Positions 9,722 to 21,089 of a DNA stretch of 64,000 bases are shown piece by piece. Source of the stretch: Rubidibacter lacunae KORDI 51-2. GTDB taxonomy: Bacteria > Cyanobacteriota > Cyanobacteriia > Cyanobacteriales > Rubidibacteraceae. Each line of letters opens with the position of its first letter. Position 1 is the stretch's first letter. Where the stretch lies: assembly GCF_000473895.1 (NCBI RefSeq), contig NZ_ASSJ01000035.1, positions 114,477 to 178,476 on the forward strand, in the 5' to 3' direction. A program made the position numbers and the translations under genes. Under the pieces are notes generated by a model. The model saw nothing but the letters and a program-made list of their open reading frames with translations. It made no database searches and was not told the origin of the DNA.

Positions 9722-10246
9722 ATGGAAAACAGCAATCACCGCCAACTTCTCGACCAGCTAGACGGACTCGCCGCTGCTGCCGCTCGAACGCGCGCCCAGA
9801 TCGCTGCTGAGGAAGCCGAGCATGCCTTTCGCATTCTGCTGCGCGATCGCTTCGAGCGCGAGATGAAGGAGCAAGCTGAGCAAACCTATCAACGCCTGCT
9901 GTCAGATACCCAACAGTTTGTCGAGCAAGCCGCACAAATGTCCGCCCAGCGATCGCTCGAACTCGAGGAGCGCACGATTGCTCATGCTCCAGCCTTCAGC
10001 GTTGCCACGCCGCAGTTTGCCAGCTTTGGGAGCGTTTTGGATGCCGAACGCCAGCGTCAAAACGGTATGGCGCAGCTAGTCGGTCAAACGCCCCAAGAGC
10101 AAGACATCGTTGCAGCTGCCTCGATGGGCATGACGGAAGCGGAAATTGCTGCCGAAGTCCTAGGTGACGAATCGCCCGATACGGTGGCCCGCGTGCGCGG
10201 AGTCCTGCGCGATCGCCTCACCGACTGCATTCCGGCTGCCGACTAG
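9722..10246 (+). CDS. Conserved hypothetical protein, helical, with C-terminal HTH-like segment
   Basis: A 174-residue soluble protein. The ATG at 9722 is preceded by TGGAGTCAATCG, a good Shine-Dalgarno at proper spacing, so it is preferred to the upstream TTG. Residues about 1-85 are strongly charged and helical (coiled coil). Residues about 120-170 (from QTPQEQDIVAAASMGMTEAE) look like a short helix-turn-helix-type bundle ending in an Arg-rich helix. There is no signal peptide or membrane segment. The next gene, with a J-like domain, lies 185 bp downstream in the same direction. I do not recognise the family. Confidence 0.65.
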   Translation: MENSNHRQLLDQLDGLAAAAARTRAQIAAEEAEHAFRILLRDRFEREMKEQAEQTYQRLLSDTQQFVEQAAQMSAQRSLELEERTIAHAPAFSVATPQFASFGSVLDAERQRQNGMAQLVGQTPQEQDIVAAASMGMTEAEIAAEVLGDESPDTVARVRGVLRDRLTDCIPAAD

Positions 10247-10431
10247 TTCGCGGGCGCGGCCGTTCGAGCAGCTCGGGACAACACCCCAGCGATGGTCGCG
10301 GCTGCTATCGGCAACTTGGTGTCATCCGCTGCTGTTAGCACCTCCACACCCTATCGATGCATTGGCAGCTAAGACTGCAGTTGTCGGGTTTACAGGTCCT
10401 TGACGATAAAAATCCTATCCCCCTTAAGAGA

Positions 10432-11187
10432 ATGATGACTACCACGCTGGTCGAACGCGTCGAATACCTCACCTACACGCCGCGCGATCTGCAGCGTTTG
10501 GCAGCTCTCAACCCCCGCCACCGCAGCTCGGAGCAACTCCTACTTGGTTTCTTCGACTTCATCAAACGCGCGTGGACGGCAGGGGCGTTCCGGACCTTTC
10601 AGCAGCAAACTGGATTGCGTCTCACTTCCAACCTCAACCGCTGTGAATTCGCGCGCCGCGCAGCGATCGAAGAGCTGCGGCATGCCACACCAACCGCAGA
10701 CTTCTCGGAATACGATCGCGAGCAGTTTCGCGCGCGGCTCGAAGCTCAAATCGGGTCGATGCGCCAGCGGCTGACGTTCGCCCAGGAAAAAGCACACCAA
10801 CTCGAACTCGCCCTCGAATCCGAAAAGCGACGGCTGAGTGCTTCTGCGAACCTAACGTTGTTGCTGATTGCCGAACGTTTGTTGCCGCCCGGCGATCCGC
10901 TCAACGGTTCGCAAGAGAGCCCGGCAATGCGTGTTTTGGGATCGCCAGCAACGCTAACCGAGCTGGAAGCCAACTATCGCGAGCTGCTCAAGCGCGAGCA
11001 TCCCGATGTCAGCGTTCATCCTACAGAACTCGCGCAGGCAAGGTTTGCCTATGTCCGACGGCTCTATCAAATCGTGCGCAGAAACTGGGAAAAGCTCCGA
11101 CCAACTGCCGCGATCGCCGATAACGAACTGGAGCGCCGCCTCCGCGCGCCCGTCCCGTTCGACCCCGCAAGTTTCTGGCCGGCATAA
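10432..11187 (+). CDS. Protein with C-terminal J-like domain
   Basis: A 251-residue protein. An ATG pair at 10432 and 10435 follows a TTAAGAGA ribosome binding site. Residues about 1-110 form an uncharacterised helical domain; about 95-140 is a coiled coil. At about residues 175-235 there is a J-domain-like segment, TLTELEANYRELLKREHPDVS, with an intact HPD tripeptide between two helices. This is the signature by which J-proteins stimulate DnaK ATPase. The HPD sits near the C-terminus, so this is a class C type co-chaperone, possibly with a dedicated client. No G/F region or zinc finger is present. The domain call rests on HPD and its flanking helices and is moderately sure. Confidence 0.68.
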   Translation: MMTTTLVERVEYLTYTPRDLQRLAALNPRHRSSEQLLLGFFDFIKRAWTAGAFRTFQQQTGLRLTSNLNRCEFARRAAIEELRHATPTADFSEYDREQFRARLEAQIGSMRQRLTFAQEKAHQLELALESEKRRLSASANLTLLLIAERLLPPGDPLNGSQESPAMRVLGSPATLTELEANYRELLKREHPDVSVHPTELAQARFAYVRRLYQIVRRNWEKLRPTAAIADNELERRLRAPVPFDPASFWPA

Positions 11188-11285
11188 GCGCATTAAATCT
11201 CTGAGGGAAAGCACTCGAAGGGCTTCTTCTGAAGCTACTTTTGCAGCTGCTTCAGCAGAGGTGGCGCGAGCGCGAACAAATTGCG

Positions 11286-11810
11286 TTACATCGCTGCTGC
11301 CGACGAGTAGCGGGTGCTCAGCTCGGCCGGCGTCATTTGCTCGTAGGGTTCGAACGGCTGGTGAATCCAGGGATTATCGGGTAAGTAATGTGCGTGAAAA
11401 TCGGGGGCAAATTTAGAGCAATCTTTGCACCACAGCACGGCTGTTCGCATGTCCTCGATCGCGTCGCCATAGCCAGCGTGCAACCAGGCGATCGCCGCCT
11501 GCAGGCTCTCGCCGGAATCGACCAGATCGTCGACCAAGAGGAGATTCGGACCCAAGCTGGGCTCAGTCATCGACAGGTGCTCCGATACCCGCACCTTGCC
11601 CCGCTCGCGGTTGTCCGCACCGCCATAGGACGACACCGACAGAATCGCAAGCGGGCGATCGAACAACCGGCTGAGAATATCGCCAACGCGCAGACCCCCC
11701 TTTGCGAGGCAGGCAATATGCTCGAACTGCCAGCCTGAATTGTAGATGCGAACGGCGAGCTGTTCGATGGTGTGGTGATAGTCCGACCAGGACACGTAGA
11801 GCTCTGGCAT
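11286..11810 (-). CDS. Phosphoribosyltransferase family protein
   Basis: A 174-residue protein with the type I PRTase PRPP-binding loop LLLVDDLVDSGESL (about residues 90-103) and an upstream AKGGLRVGD loop. It belongs to the group annotated as xanthine-guanine or hypoxanthine phosphoribosyltransferases and would salvage a purine base with PRPP. It converges with the J-domain gene (98-bp gap). Its start is 96 bp from the start of the divergently transcribed transporter gene, so the two probably share a promoter region. The exact base used cannot be read from the sequence. Confidence 0.82.
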   Translation of the reverse strand: MPELYVSWSDYHHTIEQLAVRIYNSGWQFEHIACLAKGGLRVGDILSRLFDRPLAILSVSSYGGADNRERGKVRVSEHLSMTEPSLGPNLLLVDDLVDSGESLQAAIAWLHAGYGDAIEDMRTAVLWCKDCSKFAPDFHAHYLPDNPWIHQPFEPYEQMTPAELSTRYSSAAAM

Positions 11811-11906
11811 GGCAAGGGGAAAATAACGCGGCGCGCGGGTGCTATAACAAGCGTGGTTTTCGCAATTCTACCCGATCCGGAAAATTGCCCTTTTGGAGCC
11901 GTTGGT

Positions 11907-13340
11907 ATGGACAAACCTGCAGCCGTCCGATCTGACTCGCCCCAACGCTTGAGTTTCCTTACAAAATTGGCGTTTGGTGCGGGCGATCTTAGCGCGATGA
12001 CGATTAACGTGCAGGTGTTTTTCCTGCTGCGCTTTTTAACCGATGTCGCGGGACTGCCACCGGGACTGGCCGGCAACGTCCTGATGCTCGGGAAAATCTC
12101 CGACGCGGTTAACGACCCGATCGTCGGGATGCTCAGCGATCGCACGCGCAGCCGCTGGGGTCGTCGCCACGTATGGATGATCTTCGGCGGCATCCCATTT
12201 GGAATTATCTTCTTGCTACAGTGGGTCGTTCCGGACTTTGAAATCTGGGGATTGTTCTGGTTTTACGTGGCGATGGGCGTGCTGTTCAATTTGGCCTATA
12301 CGGCAGTTAATTTGCCCTATACGGCACTCACTCCCGAGTTGACAGACGACTACGACGAACGCACGAGTTTGAATAGCTTTCGCTTTGCGTTTTCGATCGG
12401 CGGCAGCATCATCTCGTTGTTGTATGCCGGCATCATTATTGCCGTCATTGCCAACCCCAGGTATCAGTACTTAGCCATCGGAGCGATTACCGCGATCGCC
12501 TCAACTGTTCCGCTATACCTATGCGTGTGGGGAACGCGCGCGCGCGTGGCAGAAAACGATCGCCAACATTCCCCGGCCGATGACGCGTCCCTAACTTTCC
12601 TAGAGCAACTTCGAGTTGTTTTCAGCAATCGAGCATTCTTGTTCGTCGTCGGAATTTACTTGTGTGCGTGGTTGGCAGTTCAAGTTACCGCATCGGTACT
12701 AATTTACTTCGTTGAGGACTGGATTAAATTACCGCCGGTGCCGGGGCTGCCGCTCGATCCGTTCTCGACGGTGGCGCTGACGGTGCAAGGCACGGCGATC
12801 GCGATGCTGTTCGTGTGGAGCCAAGTCAGCAACCGCTTCGGCAAACAGGCGGTTTTCTACGCTGGAGCTGGGATTTGGGCGATCGCGCAGGTCGGCATCT
12901 TCTTGCTGCGCCCCGAAACCGGAACGTGGATTTACCCGTTAGCAATGCTGGCGGGGTGCGGCGTTTCCACGGCATACCTGGTTCCGTGGTCGCTGCTGCC
13001 CGATGTCATCGATCTCGACGAACTGCAAACCGGCCAGCGGCGCGAGGGAATTTTTTACGCCTTCATGGTGCTGCTACAGAAAGTCGGTTTGGCAGCCGGC
13101 TTGTTCCTTGTCGGTCAATCACTGGAGTGGGCGGGGTATCGAGGTGGAGCCGACGTCCAACCCGATTTGGCCCTGTTGGCCATTCGCTTCTGCGTGGCCG
13201 TATTGCCGGCAATCTTCCTGGTTATTGGGGTTGTTTTAACCTATTTCTATCCGATTTCGCGCGAGATTCACGCGCAGATTTTGCTGCAACTGAAGGAACG
13301 CGAACTGGCAGCAGCATCCGATGCTCAAACCAGCGATTGA
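11907..13340 (+). CDS. GPH/MelB-type MFS transporter
   Basis: A 477-residue protein with 12 predicted transmembrane helices. Motifs are those of the glycoside-pentoside-hexuronide:cation symporters: GKISDAVNDPIVGMLSDRTRSRWGR between helices 2 and 3, whose Asp residues couple Na+ or H+, and NLPYTALTPELTDDYDERT after helix 4. The ATG at 11907 follows TTTGGAGCC, a good ribosome binding site; the frame is open further upstream but overlaps the divergent gene. It probably imports a sugar or sugar conjugate by cation symport. The substrate is unknown. The terminus converges on chlN. Confidence 0.85.
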   Translation: MDKPAAVRSDSPQRLSFLTKLAFGAGDLSAMTINVQVFFLLRFLTDVAGLPPGLAGNVLMLGKISDAVNDPIVGMLSDRTRSRWGRRHVWMIFGGIPFGIIFLLQWVVPDFEIWGLFWFYVAMGVLFNLAYTAVNLPYTALTPELTDDYDERTSLNSFRFAFSIGGSIISLLYAGIIIAVIANPRYQYLAIGAITAIASTVPLYLCVWGTRARVAENDRQHSPADDASLTFLEQLRVVFSNRAFLFVVGIYLCAWLAVQVTASVLIYFVEDWIKLPPVPGLPLDPFSTVALTVQGTAIAMLFVWSQVSNRFGKQAVFYAGAGIWAIAQVGIFLLRPETGTWIYPLAMLAGCGVSTAYLVPWSLLPDVIDLDELQTGQRREGIFYAFMVLLQKVGLAAGLFLVGQSLEWAGYRGGADVQPDLALLAIRFCVAVLPAIFLVIGVVLTYFYPISREIHAQILLQLKERELAAASDAQTSD

Positions 13341-13420
13341 AAAAATCGATCGCCTATGAGGAAAGCGATCGCCTGCAGTGTGAGAATCGAACTCTAGAGT
13401 TAGTTTAAGGAACGCTCCGC

Positions 13421-14881
<1,461 letters not shown>

Positions 14882-14995
14882 TCAATGTGAAAATCGGTTT
14901 GCAACTTTTAGATACAAACTTGCAAATTCAGTCACGAGCGATCGCGCCGCTGCAACGAGGGAAGCCGGCCGAGAAGCGACGCGATCGCGAGCGAT

Positions 14996-15874
14996 CTAGA
15001 CCATCATCGTTGCCAGTTCGTCGGCTTCTTCAGCCGGGACGACGCCTGGTTTGTCGGCCGGCGGATTGAGGTAGTAGTCCGACAACAACCCGAACAGCTC
15101 GCGATCGGGTGCGTCGGTCGGGACGACCCCTTCCGGCAGTGCCAGCACCTGGTCGGCAATGTTTAGGTAGTACTCGCACACCCAATCGAGCGACGGATCG
15201 CTTTCGGCCATCTCGAAGAGGGTTTTCCCTTTTACCCGCGAGACACGAATGTCTTCGATCAGCGGCAGGATTTCCAAAACCGGCATCGGCACGGCTTCGG
15301 TGTACTTGTCGATCAGGTCGCGCTTGGAGGTGCGGTTGCCAATCAACCCGGCGAGGCGTAGTGGGTGGGTACGGGCTTTTTCGCGGATGGATGCCGCGAT
15401 GCGGTTGGCAGCAAACAGCGCGTCGAAACCGTTGTCTGTCACGATCAAGCAGTAGTCGGAGTAGTTCAGCGGGGCAGCAAACCCGCCGCAGACGACGTCG
15501 CCGAGAACGTCGAATAGGATGACGTCGTACTCGTCGAAGGCATTGAGTTCTTTAAGGAGCTTGACGGTTTCGCCGACCACGTAGCCGCCGCAACCCGCGC
15601 CGGCAGGCGGTCCGCCTGCTTCAACGCAGTCCACGCCCGCATAGCCTTTGAAGATCACGTCTTCCGGCCAGACGTCTTCGTAGTGGAAGCCTTTTTCCTG
15701 CAGGGTGTCGATGATCGTGGGGATGAGAAAGCCCGTGAGGGTAAAGGTACTGTCGTGTTTGGGATCGCAGCCGATTTGCAGGACTTTCTTGCCGCGCTTG
15801 GCCAGCGCCACCGAAATGTTGCAGCTGGTGGTGGATTTGCCGATTCCGCCTTTTCCGTAGACTGAAAGTTTCAC
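14996..15874 (-). CDS. chlL: Light-independent protochlorophyllide reductase iron-sulfur ATP-binding protein
   Basis: A 292-residue NifH-like ATPase that donates electrons to ChlN-ChlB with ATP hydrolysis. The P-loop GKGGIGKST is at about residues 8-16. The two cluster Cys that bridge the dimer lie in [10 protein letters not shown] and GDVVCGG. The start is fixed by the conserved N-terminus [10 protein letters not shown]. It is the promoter-proximal gene of the chlL-chlN unit, and the 600-bp upstream region contains two clear hairpins. Assignment is unambiguous. Confidence 0.98.
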   Translation of the reverse strand: MKLSVYGKGGIGKSTTSCNISVALAKRGKKVLQIGCDPKHDSTFTLTGFLIPTIIDTLQEKGFHYEDVWPEDVIFKGYAGVDCVEAGGPPAGAGCGGYVVGETVKLLKELNAFDEYDVILFDVLGDVVCGGFAAPLNYSDYCLIVTDNGFDALFAANRIAASIREKARTHPLRLAGLIGNRTSKRDLIDKYTEAVPMPVLEILPLIEDIRVSRVKGKTLFEMAESDPSLDWVCEYYLNIADQVLALPEGVVPTDAPDRELFGLLSDYYLNPPADKPGVVPAEEADELATMMV

Positions 15875-16137
15875 TGACTTGATTTCCTAAATTACGCCCG
15901 GATAATCCGCCGGGATCCGATCGCAGCGATCGCTCTGAATCGCCAGCAAGCTTCCGGCAGTTGGTGGTGCAGTTGTCGTTTGTGCAATTATTGCGAACCC
16001 ACCGCTGGAAGGAAAGGCGTTCCCCCGACAAGCTAAGGTCTCTGAAGCCACCAGAGCATTCTTTATAGCTTTTTTTCTAGCTGAAGCCGCAATAGAGAAA
16101 ATTATTACTCGAAACCGCATCCTATCACGTTTGCTGT

Positions 16138-16159
16138 TTCTAAATTCAGTAATTTAGAA
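16138..16159. repeat. Perfect 8-bp inverted repeat upstream of chlL
   Basis: TTCTAAAT and ATTTAGAA flank a 6-nt loop (TCAGTA), about 260 bp upstream of the chlL start. It is AT-rich and symmetrical, more like a protein-binding operator than a terminator. Its function is not known. Confidence 0.5.
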
Positions 16160-16188
16160 CAAAAATAAAACTAGGTTACTCCCATGCT

Positions 16189-16211
16189 AGCCCTCCCTTG
16201 CCGGGGGGGCT
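16189..16211. repeat. GC-rich 9-bp hairpin upstream of chlL
   Basis: AGCCCTCCC pairs with GGGGGGGCT (one G-T pair) around the loop TTGCC. No U-tract follows on either strand, so it is not a classical intrinsic terminator. A similar C-rich/G-rich hairpin (CCCCTCCAAGGGGGGG) lies near 56415, hinting at a small dispersed palindrome. Confidence 0.5.
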
Positions 16212-16481
16212 ATGGGGACCAGACCGCTTGTCGGCCGGTCGCGTATCCTTGAGGACTTGTGCTTTGTCAAGTTCAAGGTTTAGGGTTGGCGATCTCTGAA
16301 AACACCTTTTGAAAGGGGTTCGAGAGGATTTAAACCCGAAAAATTTTTCTTGGCGCAGTACTCGGCAAATTCACTCGACAGCGGCACCCCGATAACCATT
16401 ACAGCGATTACGGGCGAACGACAGCAGCTGACTGCGTCAGGCATGAAGAATGATGAATTTTCCCCGACTCGGTGCCGGATG

Positions 16482-18011
16482 TTAAGACTTGCGTCGAGAT
16501 TGCCCCCATGCGATTGCCCCGACGAGCAACAGCAGTGGTGTCAGCCAATTGCCCCAGCGGGCGTAGGGCGTGAGAGTTTGGCGGCGATAAATCGTCTCTG
16601 CCCGCGCGACATAGACGTCCAGCTGCGAGAGCCAAACCGTGCGGCCGTGGGGGTCGATCGCGCCCGAGTGTCCGGTATTTGCCGCCCGAGCCACCCAGCG
16701 GTCGAGCGCGATCGCATGCAAGACATCGTGAGCGTGATGTTGGGCGGGCATGGTCGGACCGTAATGGTCGTCATTAGACGAAACGAGGGCGAACTCGCCG
16801 CCGCGCGCAGCCTGACGTTGGAAGTGCTCGGCATATACCGAGTCGTAGCAGATTCCGACGATCGCCATCCCGAAAGACGTTGAGAAAACCTGGTCGCGAT
16901 CGCCTGCAAGCTGGTGTTCGTCCAGAGGCGACAGGCGCTGTACGATACCGCCCAGGATCGACTCCAACGGCACGTATTCCCCAAACGGGACTCGGTGAAC
17001 TTTGTCGTAGCGATCGCCAAACTCCCCAGACCCATCGAGGGCATACAACGCATTGGTGTAGCGATCGCGATCGAGTTTGTAGAAGCCGCCAACCCAAGCG
17101 GGTATGCCTGCTAATTCGATCGTTTGCCCGAGGGCACTCCCGAGCAGTCGGTTCTGGTACATCGGCAACGCGCCTTCCGGCGTCAATACGGCGTCCGCCC
17201 CAGCAGCGGCCAGCTCGAGATAGCCCTCGGTATAAACGGTCAGGGCCTTCCGCAACCCGACTGACGTCAGCTTGATCTCGTTGGGGATGTTGCCCTGAAC
17301 GATGCCGACATTTAGCGCTGCTGCCGGATCGTCGGCTGGCGATCGGGCGTATAGAACGCCGCCGAGAGCGTGGACGCCAACGAGTACCGCGAGGGACGCT
17401 GCCATCGCTCCACGACTGCGTTTGCCGATCGCGATCGCGAGCAGTCCGTTGACAGCCACAATTGCGGCGGATACCGTCACCGGTCCGGACAATTGCATTG
17501 CGTGCAGACCAATAGCATTGTGCGGACTTTGGGTAAATGCCAGCGGTCCGGCATAGACTGGTCCCCAACTCCACAGCGTTTCTAGCGCGCACCAGAGGGC
17601 TGCGCCGACCACTACAGTCGCGCTGCCAGTCATGCTCCGAGCGACCCAACAGAGCCCGCCGGCCCAAACAGCCGGCAGTACTGCCAAGCACAGCGCCGCT
17701 GCCGGCCAGCAAGCCAACGCGATCGCCAAACTTGTCTGCCACGACACGCCCAGCCACGTCATCGGGTGCATCCCCAGCAACCAGCTCAGCATCGTGGCGT
17801 AAAAGCCGAAGCCCCATGCACCGCCACATAAAAATGCCGCTCGCACAGAATTGCTACCGGTCGCCGCCAGCCAGAGCGGCACCAGCGCGATCCATGCCAG
17901 CCACCAAGCCGACACGGGCGCGACGGTTAAACCCATCAAAATACCGCCCGCCAATGAGAGCAGCAGGCGCGATCGCGCGGACTTAAGACGGACGTTCGGG
18001 ACGATGAACAT
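16482..18011 (-). CDS. lnt: Apolipoprotein N-acyltransferase
   Basis: A 509-residue inner-membrane enzyme that adds the third acyl chain to the N-terminal Cys of lipoproteins. An N-terminal bundle of about six to seven transmembrane helices is followed by a periplasmic nitrilase-like domain (about 225-480). The catalytic Glu, Lys and Cys are in TPEGALP, YDKVHRVPFGEYVP and VGICYDS. A final C-terminal helix completes the fold. I choose the ATG at 18009-18011 (ribosome binding site CGGAGC); the frame is open for 64 further codons but without family similarity. The window also encodes a lipoprotein substrate candidate (the VWA protein). Confidence 0.93.
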   Translation of the reverse strand: MFIVPNVRLKSARSRLLLSLAGGILMGLTVAPVSAWWLAWIALVPLWLAATGSNSVRAAFLCGGAWGFGFYATMLSWLLGMHPMTWLGVSWQTSLAIALACWPAAALCLAVLPAVWAGGLCWVARSMTGSATVVVGAALWCALETLWSWGPVYAGPLAFTQSPHNAIGLHAMQLSGPVTVSAAIVAVNGLLAIAIGKRSRGAMAASLAVLVGVHALGGVLYARSPADDPAAALNVGIVQGNIPNEIKLTSVGLRKALTVYTEGYLELAAAGADAVLTPEGALPMYQNRLLGSALGQTIELAGIPAWVGGFYKLDRDRYTNALYALDGSGEFGDRYDKVHRVPFGEYVPLESILGGIVQRLSPLDEHQLAGDRDQVFSTSFGMAIVGICYDSVYAEHFQRQAARGGEFALVSSNDDHYGPTMPAQHHAHDVLHAIALDRWVARAANTGHSGAIDPHGRTVWLSQLDVYVARAETIYRRQTLTPYARWGNWLTPLLLLVGAIAWGQSRRKS

Positions 18012-18317
18012 TGCAGCTCCGTCGCGAGGTGCCAAGGGGACATGGAGATCGGTTGCCGCGCGCGAACCAACGGGCAGGCATCGGAGTGCGCAGAGGAATT
18101 GCTCGTCGGGCGTATCCTCAGCTCCGGTTGTCGTAACGCGCTCGGGTCGCGAGCGGGTGAATTGCTGCAACCTTAGTGCGATCGCCGACAACCCCTGTCG
18201 CATCGGCCGGGCAACGCTACTCTAAATGGCCGATCGGCGGAAGGGCAAGTTGCTGAGCCCGATCACCTCGAATAGAATTGATTTGCGAATTATTGGCGCT
18301 GTACCTCCCACCAACCC

Positions 18318-21089
18318 ATGGCTAATTGCACGAGGCGGTTCTTTCGATGGCTGCTTTTGGGACTCTTGGGCGCGGCGATCGCCCTCGGTCTGCCGCTGTT
18401 TGCCGCACTCGCGCCGCCCGCTCGCGTAGCCGCCCAAACCAATACGGTTGTAGCGCTCCTGCAGCCGGGGCTCGAGCACTATCGCGCGCAACGCTTCAGT
18501 GCTGCTGCCGATGCTTGGCAAGGTGTGGTCGATACCCTCGACAAGAATGCCGATTGCATCCTGCGCGCGCGCGCCCTGCGCTATTTATCGCTGGCTCGCC
18601 AGCACCTCGGGCAGTGGGAGTCTGCCAATGGGGCGATCGCCGAAAGCCTCGATCTGGCTGGCGCTTGCGCTCCCGATGACGCCGAGCTTCGCGCCCAAAT
18701 TTTGAACGCACGCGGTCGCCTCGAATGGTCGCGTGGGGACGATCTCGCGGCGGTCGAGACCTGGGAAGCTGCCGCCCGCAACTACCTCGCAGCCGATCGC
18801 GTCGACGGGGTGCAGCTCAGCAAGCTCAACCAAGCACAAGCGTTGCAAGCTCTGGGTCTCAGCCGCGAAGCTTCCCGAACTCTTGAGACCGTTGCTGCCA
18901 GTCTTGAAGCTACTGCCGACTCTACGCTGCAAGCAGCGGGTTACCAACATCTCGGCGCGGCGCTCCGGCGCATCGGCTTATTGCAGGACTCGGAACGCGC
19001 GCTTGCGCGCGCCGGCAGTCTTGCGACCGAGAACGATCTGCGCGCCCGAATCTGGCTCGAGCAAGGCAACACCTATAGCGCTCTGCTCAATCGCGCCCTC
19101 GCCCGCGGCGACCGACTCGATCCTGGCGCCATTGCCAGCAATGCCGTCTGCGATCGCCTCATTGCCAACCCCAACAGCCACGAACGGATTCCCGATGCCA
19201 CCTGTTTCGCCGCCGCTGCTCGCACCAGTTACCGCGAAGCCGCCCGGCTCGCAAGCCCTCCCAACACTCGCGCCAGTGCTCGCATCAACATCTTGGCCCT
19301 CGCCGTCCGTACTGGAGAGCGCCAAGGACTCACCGAACTAGCCAACGCGATCGCGACAGACCTCGGCGCGCTGCCGCCCAGCCGCCAGAGTATCTTTGCC
19401 CGCCTGAATTTTGCCCAAAGCCTGACATGCTTGCTCCCGGAAGCAGCTGGCTCGGCAGACTTTTGTCCCTCAACGATTGCCGCAACACCGGTCGGCGAGA
19501 GGCTCCCCGACCGACGCGCGATCGCCACGATTGTCGCCGATGCTGCGGAAGACGCTCGTTTGCTTGCCGACCCGCGCGCTACGGCCTTCGCCCTCGGCCA
19601 ACTCGGTAGCCTATACGAACTGAACGGTCAGCTCGACGCGGCCGAGCAGTTGACCCGCGATGCGTTATTGGTGCTTGCTAACATCCAAGCCCCCGATATT
19701 CGCTACCGCTGGGAATGGCAGCTCGCGCGGATCCGCGCCCGCCAGGGACAACCCGACGACGCGATCGCCGCCTACCAAACGGCTGTCTCCACGCTTCAAA
19801 CCGTGCGCGGCGACCTGATTGCCGTCAACCCCGACGTGCAGTTCTCTTTTCGCGACAACGTCGAACCCCTCTATCGCGAACTCGTCAATTTGCTGCTGCG
19901 CAGCGATCGCCAGCCCGGGCAGAGCGACCTTGCTGCCGCGATCGCCGCGATTGAAGCCCTGCACCTGGCGGAACTGGAAAACTACCTCGGCTGCGAACTT
20001 GGAGTCGATCTGGCGATCGATCGCGACCTCGAAACCTTCGATCCGCGGGCTGCACTGGTCTACCCGATCGTCTTGCCCGATCGCCTGGCGGTCATTACGC
20101 AACTGCCGAAAGACGGCAGCCTGCAGCTTCGCACCTGGGACGTCGGCCGGGCTGAGGTCGAGCAAACGTTGCAGGAGCTGCGGGGGGCACTTTTCGCCCG
20201 CGACGCCAGCCGCCTCCTCGACCGGGCCGGTCGGGCCTATGAGTGGATCGTCGCGCCAGCTGAAGCTGCGATCGCCGCAAGGACTGACAATATCGACACG
20301 CTGGTCTTCATCCTCGATGGGTACTTTCGCAACATACCGGTTGGCGTGCTCTACGATGCTCGCAACGACCAATACGTCGTCGAGAAACCTTACGCTACTG
20401 CCGTTTTACCTGGGTTGCAGCTCTTCGACCTCGGCAGCGATCGCGAACCGCTTCAAGTTCTTGCTGCCGGCATCAGTCGAGCACTCGAAGCCGAAAACCG
20501 CAGTTTTTCCGCCCTGGCAGCCGACGCCGAACTCGAACGGATCCGCACGAGTGTCGAGGACACCACGGTCTTGCTCGACGAGGAATTTACGCCGGCTACC
20601 CTGCAAGCCAACCTAGCTACCAGTGATGTCTCCGTTTTGCACGTAGCAACCCACGGCAGCTTCAGCTCCGACCCCGAAGAGACGTTTATCCTGACCTACA
20701 ATGACGATGCCAGCGACGGCAACTCCGGTCGGCTTTTGCGATCGCGCGAACTAGACGGCCTGTTGCGCGCGCGCGTGCTGTCCGAACGCCAACGCCTCGA
20801 ACTCCTTATCCTCAGCGCCTGCCAGACTGCGTTCGGCGATAGCCGTGCACCCCTCGGACTGGCGGGACTGGCCGTCCGCTCCGGCGCGCGCAGCACTCTT
20901 GCTACGCTCTGGCTAGTGAGCGACAACTCCACGCTCGCGTTAATGGAAAAGTTCTATAGCGAGTTGATCGCTGCTAATGTCAGTAAAGCCGAAGCTCTTC
21001 ACCGCGCCCAGCAGCAACTCGCCGCCCGTCCGGAATCTCAGAATCCGTTTGATTGGGGACCCTACGTACTCGTGGGGAATTGGCGTTAG
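18318..21089 (+). CDS. Secreted TPR protein with C-terminal CHAT (caspase-like) domain
   Basis: A 923-residue protein with a signal peptide (about residues 1-40, cleavage near VAAQT). A long tetratricopeptide-like helical region follows (about 45-520), then a CHAT domain (about 600-923). The predicted protease dyad is His779 in VATHGS and Cys835 in LSACQTA. The C-terminal GPYVLVGNW motif is typical of CHAT proteins. CHAT is a clan CD caspase-like peptidase family; in cyanobacteria such proteins are often encoded beside two-partner-secretion exoproteins, as here. The target is unknown; processing or surveillance of exported proteins is a reasonable inference. It is followed by the tandem small secreted proteins. 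Confidence 0.9.
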   Translation: MANCTRRFFRWLLLGLLGAAIALGLPLFAALAPPARVAAQTNTVVALLQPGLEHYRAQRFSAAADAWQGVVDTLDKNADCILRARALRYLSLARQHLGQWESANGAIAESLDLAGACAPDDAELRAQILNARGRLEWSRGDDLAAVETWEAAARNYLAADRVDGVQLSKLNQAQALQALGLSREASRTLETVAASLEATADSTLQAAGYQHLGAALRRIGLLQDSERALARAGSLATENDLRARIWLEQGNTYSALLNRALARGDRLDPGAIASNAVCDRLIANPNSHERIPDATCFAAAARTSYREAARLASPPNTRASARINILALAVRTGERQGLTELANAIATDLGALPPSRQSIFARLNFAQSLTCLLPEAAGSADFCPSTIAATPVGERLPDRRAIATIVADAAEDARLLADPRATAFALGQLGSLYELNGQLDAAEQLTRDALLVLANIQAPDIRYRWEWQLARIRARQGQPDDAIAAYQTAVSTLQTVRGDLIAVNPDVQFSFRDNVEPLYRELVNLLLRSDRQPGQSDLAAAIAAIEALHLAELENYLGCELGVDLAIDRDLETFDPRAALVYPIVLPDRLAVITQLPKDGSLQLRTWDVGRAEVEQTLQELRGALFARDASRLLDRAGRAYEWIVAPAEAAIAARTDNIDTLVFILDGYFRNIPVGVLYDARNDQYVVEKPYATAVLPGLQLFDLGSDREPLQVLAAGISRALEAENRSFSALAADAELERIRTSVEDTTVLLDEEFTPATLQANLATSDVSVLHVATHGSFSSDPEETFILTYNDDASDGNSGRLLRSRELDGLLRARVLSERQRLELLILSACQTAFGDSRAPLGLAGLAVRSGARSTLATLWLVSDNSTLALMEKFYSELIAANVSKAEALHRAQQQLAARPESQNPFDWGPYVLVGNWR

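Larger units (their letters stand above)
15875..16481. other. Long chlL upstream region
   Basis: About 600 bp between the stop of lnt (minus) and the start of chlL (minus), so it is both the 3' side of chlL's promoter region and the downstream side of nothing coding. No gene is recognised; small frames here are shadows. Two inverted repeats are listed separately (16138-16159 and 16189-16211). A third weaker one (AACACCTTTTGAAAGGGGTT) lies near 16300-16320. This is a good place for a regulated leader. Confidence 0.45.
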
